The notes below the pieces were generated by a model. The model was not told the origin of the DNA. It worked only from the letters and a program-made list of their open reading frames with translations, and searched no databases. Position numbers and translations under genes: made by a program. 15,798 nucleotides of DNA, from the NCBI GenBank assembly GCA_018816605.1, contig JAHIVS010000507.1, positions 1-15,798 of the forward strand, written 5' to 3'. Positions 12,534 through 15,798 of this stretch are shown here, piece after piece (the stretch's first letter is position 1; every line of letters starts with the position of its first letter). The DNA comes from Pseudomonadota bacterium (GTDB lineage Bacteria; Desulfobacterota; Desulfobacteria; Desulfobacterales; Desulfobacteraceae).

Positions 12534-13563
12534 ACGGGTTCCCCTGGTGTTTGCGGTTTTGTCCTGTGTGGGGTTTTACTATTCCCAGATGAGTTTTCCC
12601 TTTGTGCTCAATGAAGTGATCACACGGTTTGTCCGGGACGGGGTCATGGTCCTGGCGCTGATCATCCCCATCAGGGCCGGGATGGGCATTAATTTTTCCG
12701 TTGTGGTGGGGGCTTTGTGCGCCCAGGTCGGCCTGATCCTGGCCCTTGACCTGGGCCTGGGCAGTATGCCCGGCCTCTTGTTCATGGCCCTGTGCGGAAT
12801 GGGGCTGTCCGTTGTCATGGGCCTTGTCATCGGCCTGTGCCTGAACCGGGTCAAAAACAGGGAGATGATCACCACCATCATCATTGGATTTCTGGCCACC
12901 AGTATCTACCAGCTGGTTTTCATGGTGGGCTACGGCACTGTGATCACGCCTTCCAATCCCGCGATGATGCTGTCCCGGGGGATCGGTATCCGCAATATGG
13001 TGGATCTTGAGATGTTCAGAAACCAGCTGGACGCGGTCTGGCTGATTCAACTGGGAAAGATTGATATTCCTGTGTTCATGATATTGCTGGTCTGCGCATT
13101 TGGGCTGGTGGTCCGCTATATTTCCCTGACCCGGCTGGGCAAGCAGTTTGTTGTGGTGGGGCAAAGCCATGAAAAGGCCCTGGCACTGGGTATCCATGTT
13201 GAGCATGTGAGAATCAAGGCCATTGTGATCTCCACCCTCATTGCCTGTCTGGGCCATCTGATTTATATTCTGAATATCGGCATGCTCAATGTCTATACCG
13301 CCCACATGAATACGGATATTTTTTCCTGCGCCGCACTTCTGGCTGGGGGCGCCAGTATCGTGAATGCCCGGGTGGGCCATGCGTTTTTAGGCATTTTTCT
13401 TTTCCATTCCCTGTTTATTGTTTCCCCCCAGGCAGGACAGACCGTTTTTGGAAACCCGGCCCTGGGGGAATATTTCAGGAGTTTTGTGGCCTACGGCACC
13501 ATTGCTCTGGCCCTTGTCCTGAACGCCAGAACCCAAGAATCAGCAGTTATCCCCAAACCATAA
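12520..13563 (+). CDS. ABC transporter permease 2 (BPD_transp_2 type)
   Basis: A 347-residue membrane protein paralogous to permease 1, with about eight to ten hydrophobic segments. Shared blocks are IRAGMGINF (51-59), NRVKNREMITT (109-119) and the coupling loop VVVGQSHEKALALGI (211-225). Together the two should form the channel for the DUF3798 binding protein's ligand. I choose ATG 12520, preceded by the purine-rich GGGGGG site at 12507-12512, rather than an in-frame ATG at 12475, which would add 15 atypical residues inside the first permease gene. The stop codon TAA at 13561-13563 runs into the AAGGAG site of the activase gene. This places activase translation under close control of the permease. 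Confidence 0.9.
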   Translation: MPDFKRVPLVFAVLSCVGFYYSQMSFPFVLNEVITRFVRDGVMVLALIIPIRAGMGINFSVVVGALCAQVGLILALDLGLGSMPGLLFMALCGMGLSVVMGLVIGLCLNRVKNREMITTIIIGFLATSIYQLVFMVGYGTVITPSNPAMMLSRGIGIRNMVDLEMFRNQLDAVWLIQLGKIDIPVFMILLVCAFGLVVRYISLTRLGKQFVVVGQSHEKALALGIHVEHVRIKAIVISTLIACLGHLIYILNIGMLNVYTAHMNTDIFSCAALLAGGASIVNARVGHAFLGIFLFHSLFIVSPQAGQTVFGNPALGEYFRSFVAYGTIALALVLNARTQESAVIPKP

Positions 13564-13572
13564 GGAGTTAAA

Positions 13573-14331
13573 ATGAAATTATATGCCGGCATTGACATCG
13601 GGTCCAGAACCATTGAACTTGTGGTGGTGGATAAACATAAAAAAATAATGGATTTCCGGCAGGCGGATACCGGGTTTGATCCCATCACCCAGGCCCATCA
13701 GATACTTGAGGGAGTTGACTATGATCAGATCATGGCAACGGGATATGGCAGAGGGCTTTTTGAAACCGCCTTTGACGAAGCCGGAACGGTCACGGAAATC
13801 AAGGCCCATGCAAAGGGGGTGACCGCTTTCTTCCCCGGGGCCATGGCCATCCTGGATATCGGCGGCCAGGACAGCAAGGCCATTGCCCTCAATGACAAGG
13901 GCCGGGTTAAAAAGTTTGAAATGAATGACCGCTGTGCGGCCGGGACCGGCAAATTTCTGGAAATCATGGCCAGAAATCTGGGGTTTTCCATTGATGATTT
14001 CGGGGCCGCAGCCCTTGGGGCCCAAAATGATCTGAGCATCAACAGCATGTGTACGGTTTTTGCCGAATCCGAGGTTACCTCCCTGATCGCCAGGGGAGCC
14101 GACCGCAGGGAAATTGCCAGGGGAGTGCACCTGAGCGTGGTAAAAAGGGCTGTCGGCATGATCAACCGGGTCTCGAGCCAGGGGCCCATTGTATTTTCAG
14201 GGGGGGTGGCCAACAATCTCTGTATCAGGGAACTGGTCTCCCGGAAACTTTCAAGACAGGTGCTGGTTCCGGAGATACCCCAGATGATGGGGGCATTGGG
14301 TGCTGCCCTGATTCTAGCAGACCAGGCATAA
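13573..14331 (+). CDS. ATP-dependent reductive activase (BadF/HgdC/YjiL family)
   Basis: A 252-residue ASKHA-fold ATPase that carries a [4Fe-4S] cluster between two subunits and drives electrons to its partner at very low potential. Motifs are the phosphate-1 loop GIDIGSRTIE (6-15), the phosphate-2 loop DIGGQDSK (95-102), cluster cysteines C121 (NDRCAAGTGKFLE) and C160 (SMCTVFAESEV), and GGVANN (210-215). Its length and both cysteines match HgdC-type activators, so it should be functional. The natural partner is the double-cubane-type protein at 7521. The two are separated by the four transport genes but lie in one transcription unit. The start has AAGGAG five bases upstream. In this family two ATP are typically spent per electron transfer, which implies an energetically expensive reduction. 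Confidence 0.93.
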   Translation: MKLYAGIDIGSRTIELVVVDKHKKIMDFRQADTGFDPITQAHQILEGVDYDQIMATGYGRGLFETAFDEAGTVTEIKAHAKGVTAFFPGAMAILDIGGQDSKAIALNDKGRVKKFEMNDRCAAGTGKFLEIMARNLGFSIDDFGAAALGAQNDLSINSMCTVFAESEVTSLIARGADRREIARGVHLSVVKRAVGMINRVSSQGPIVFSGGVANNLCIRELVSRKLSRQVLVPEIPQMMGALGAALILADQA

Positions 14332-14353
14332 AACTTATAAAAAGGAGAAAAAA

Positions 14354-15202
14354 ATGAAATTCGAAAAAAACAAGCGTGGCGTTGTTTGGGCCGGCATCCT
14401 TGGGCTGGCACTGGTCTTTTGTATGACCGGCCTTTGTCTGGCCGGGGAACTGGATGTGTTTACGGGAGAAAAACAGGTTTTAAGGATTTCCGGTGGCACC
14501 GCCCACATCCCGGTGATGAAGGCGGCTGCCCAGAAAATCATAGGCTTTAATCCCGACATCCAGATCATTATTGCCGGCGGCGGATCCGGGGCCGGCATCA
14601 AACAGGTGGGGGAAGGCCTGGTGGACATCGGCAATTCCGGCAGACAGGCAACAGATGCCGAAGTTGCCAAATACGGGCTGAAAATGGTCAAATGGGCCAT
14701 TGACGGAGTGGCCGCGGTCACCCATCCCCAAAACCCGGTGAAATCCCTTTCCAGCATGCAGCTCCAGGATATATTCTCCGGGAAAATTACCTCCTGGAAG
14801 GATGTCGGCGGCAAGGAGGCCCCCATCAATGTCTATACCCGGGATGCAGCCAGCGGCACCCGTTCCGTGTTCTGGGAAAAAGCCTTGAAAAAGGCGGATA
14901 TCACGGAAAAGGCCAATGTGGTTGTTTCCAACGGCGCCATGAAAACCGCGTTGAGCAATGATCCCTACAGCATTGGGTACGTGTCTGTGGGCTTTATTGA
15001 TCAAGGTGTGGCCGCCCTGGTTCTGGATGGGGTGACCCCCAGTATGGCATCGGTTAAATCCGGTGAATATACAGTGGCAAGGGGGCTTTTTTCCAACACA
15101 AAGGGTGAGGCTCAAGGGCTTGCCAAAAAATTTATGGAGTATCTTCTGGGTCCGGACGGTCGGGCCCTGGTCCTGGACAAGGGATTTATCCCTGTGAACT
15201 GA
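14354..15202 (+). CDS. PstS-like ABC substrate-binding protein
   Basis: A 282-residue secreted protein of the phosphate-binding-like (PBP_like) family. A signal peptide covers residues 1-30 (basic start, hydrophobic core, cut likely after LCLA). Family loops are present: SGGTAHIP (46-53), GGGSGAGIKQV (75-85), and RDAASGTR (163-170). In the best-studied phosphate binder the block after GSGxG ends in an aspartate (ASDAP) that selects protonated phosphate. Here the position reads VDIGNSGRQ (90-98), with glycine instead. Variants of this kind are known in the wider family, so phosphate is possible but not assured, and another oxyanion is an alternative. It follows the activase after 22 bases with AAAGGAG and no terminator. 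It is thus in the same operon and directly coupled (TGATG) to the permease gene. Confidence 0.8.
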   Translation: MKFEKNKRGVVWAGILGLALVFCMTGLCLAGELDVFTGEKQVLRISGGTAHIPVMKAAAQKIIGFNPDIQIIIAGGGSGAGIKQVGEGLVDIGNSGRQATDAEVAKYGLKMVKWAIDGVAAVTHPQNPVKSLSSMQLQDIFSGKITSWKDVGGKEAPINVYTRDAASGTRSVFWEKALKKADITEKANVVVSNGAMKTALSNDPYSIGYVSVGFIDQGVAALVLDGVTPSMASVKSGEYTVARGLFSNTKGEAQGLAKKFMEYLLGPDGRALVLDKGFIPVN

Positions 15203-15798
15203 TGGGTATGAAGGACTTTTTTTTAAAATCCCTGTTTCTGGGCGCCTGCCTGTTAAGCGCCGGCATTGCCCTGGGTATATTGGGATTCATGGTGGTCCTG
15301 GCCTATCCCCTGTTTGCCCAGGGGTTGTTCTGGGATATGCTGATTACGCCCTGGTCTCCCGGCCAGGGCCTTTTCGGTGTCGGACCCATGATTACAGGTA
15401 CCCTTTGCATTGCATCCCTGGCAGTCGGGGTCAGTGTTCCCATAAGTTTCGGGGTTGCGTGTTTTGTGGGAATCTTGCACCCCGGGGGCAAGGGGAGAAT
15501 TCTCAAATTCGTGGTGGAGGCCATGACCTCTGTGCCCACGGTGATTTACGGGTTTGTGGGGATTTTTCTCATGGTTCCCCTGGTGAGGGAGCTTTTTTCA
15601 GGGGGATCCGGGATGTGTATCCTTTCTGCCGGCATGATGCTGGGCCTTTTAATCTCCCCCACCATGATTCTTTTTTTTGCCCAAAGTTTTACTCTAGTCC
15701 CCCAAAACCATCTGGATGCAGCCGACGCCCTTGGGGCCAACACAGTCCAGAAATTTTTTTATATTGTGCTGCCCTGTGCATGGAAATCAATGGTCACA
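15202..15798 (+). CDS. PstC-like ABC permease (cut by window end)
   Basis: The first 199 codons of an inner-membrane permease of the PstC type. Membrane segments are near 8-35, 62-92, 108-130 and 140-162. The EAA-type loop that docks with the ATPase is visible at 173-191 (AADALGANTVQKFF...VLP). The conserved EAMTSVPTVIYGF at 106-118 is typical of PstC. It should pair with a PstA-like permease and a PstB-like ATPase encoded beyond the window. The start codon overlaps the PstS-like stop (TGATG), and a second ATG two codons on is also possible. Transported ion: phosphate by default, but the altered binding protein leaves this open. Confidence 0.85.
   Translation, partial: MGMKDFFLKSLFLGACLLSAGIALGILGFMVVLAYPLFAQGLFWDMLITPWSPGQGLFGVGPMITGTLCIASLAVGVSVPISFGVACFVGILHPGGKGRILKFVVEAMTSVPTVIYGFVGIFLMVPLVRELFSGGSGMCILSAGMMLGLLISPTMILFFAQSFTLVPQNHLDAADALGANTVQKFFYIVLPCAWKSMVT

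Noticed and set aside
12481..13380. A 299-codon His- and Gln-rich open frame on the minus strand
   Set aside because: It is a complement shadow of the second permease. The His/Gln/Asp-rich composition is what hydrophobic codons give when read backwards.
1..15798. CRISPR arrays, rRNA genes and phage structural genes
   Set aside because: No regularly spaced repeats longer than the 11-bp array, no rRNA-like sequence and no phage-type proteins were seen on either strand.

Overview
The window looks like chromosomal DNA of an anaerobic, probably sulfate-reducing Desulfobacterota bacterium (Desulfobacter/Desulfobacula-like). This is inference from gene content: a BadF/HgdC-type activase, a 2-hydroxyacyl-CoA-dehydratase-family protein, a radical SAM enzyme, a YkgJ-type cysteine-cluster protein and sigma-54 control, with medium GC and strong AAGGAGG-type ribosome binding sites. 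No database search was possible.

Left part (1 to about 1.27 kb): the end of a transposon read leftward, with a zinc-ribbon protein followed by a DDE integrase/transposase that runs off the window. Next is a single thiolase gene (1436-2614) with its own sigma-70-like promoter, three 11-bp tandem repeats over the predicted start of transcription, and a strong terminator.

Middle part (2.7-7.0 kb): a radical SAM gene on the minus strand and a small-protein gene on the plus strand diverge from a region holding two opposed sigma-54-type promoters. A pair of palindromes (also one long inverted repeat) sits midway between them. After a Lys-rich 37-residue protein comes a sigma-54 enhancer-binding regulator with a degenerate receiver domain. 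Convergent to it is a YkgJ-family gene with a third sigma-54-type promoter. I read this as a small sigma-54 regulon with its regulator next door.

Right part (7.3 kb to the end): one long plus-strand operon. It contains a 56-codon remnant of a dehydratase-family protein, a full-length double-cubane-cluster-type dehydratase-family protein, a DUF3798-type periplasmic binding protein, a 14-codon leader, a two-domain ABC ATPase, two paralogous permeases and the ATP-dependent [4Fe-4S] activase. It continues directly into a PstS-like binding protein and a PstC-like permease that is cut by the window edge. The four transport genes lie between the reductase-type protein and its activase. This suggests one system that imports a small molecule and acts on it with ATP-driven low-potential electrons. 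The substrate is unknown. This cassette is the most likely undescribed system in the window.
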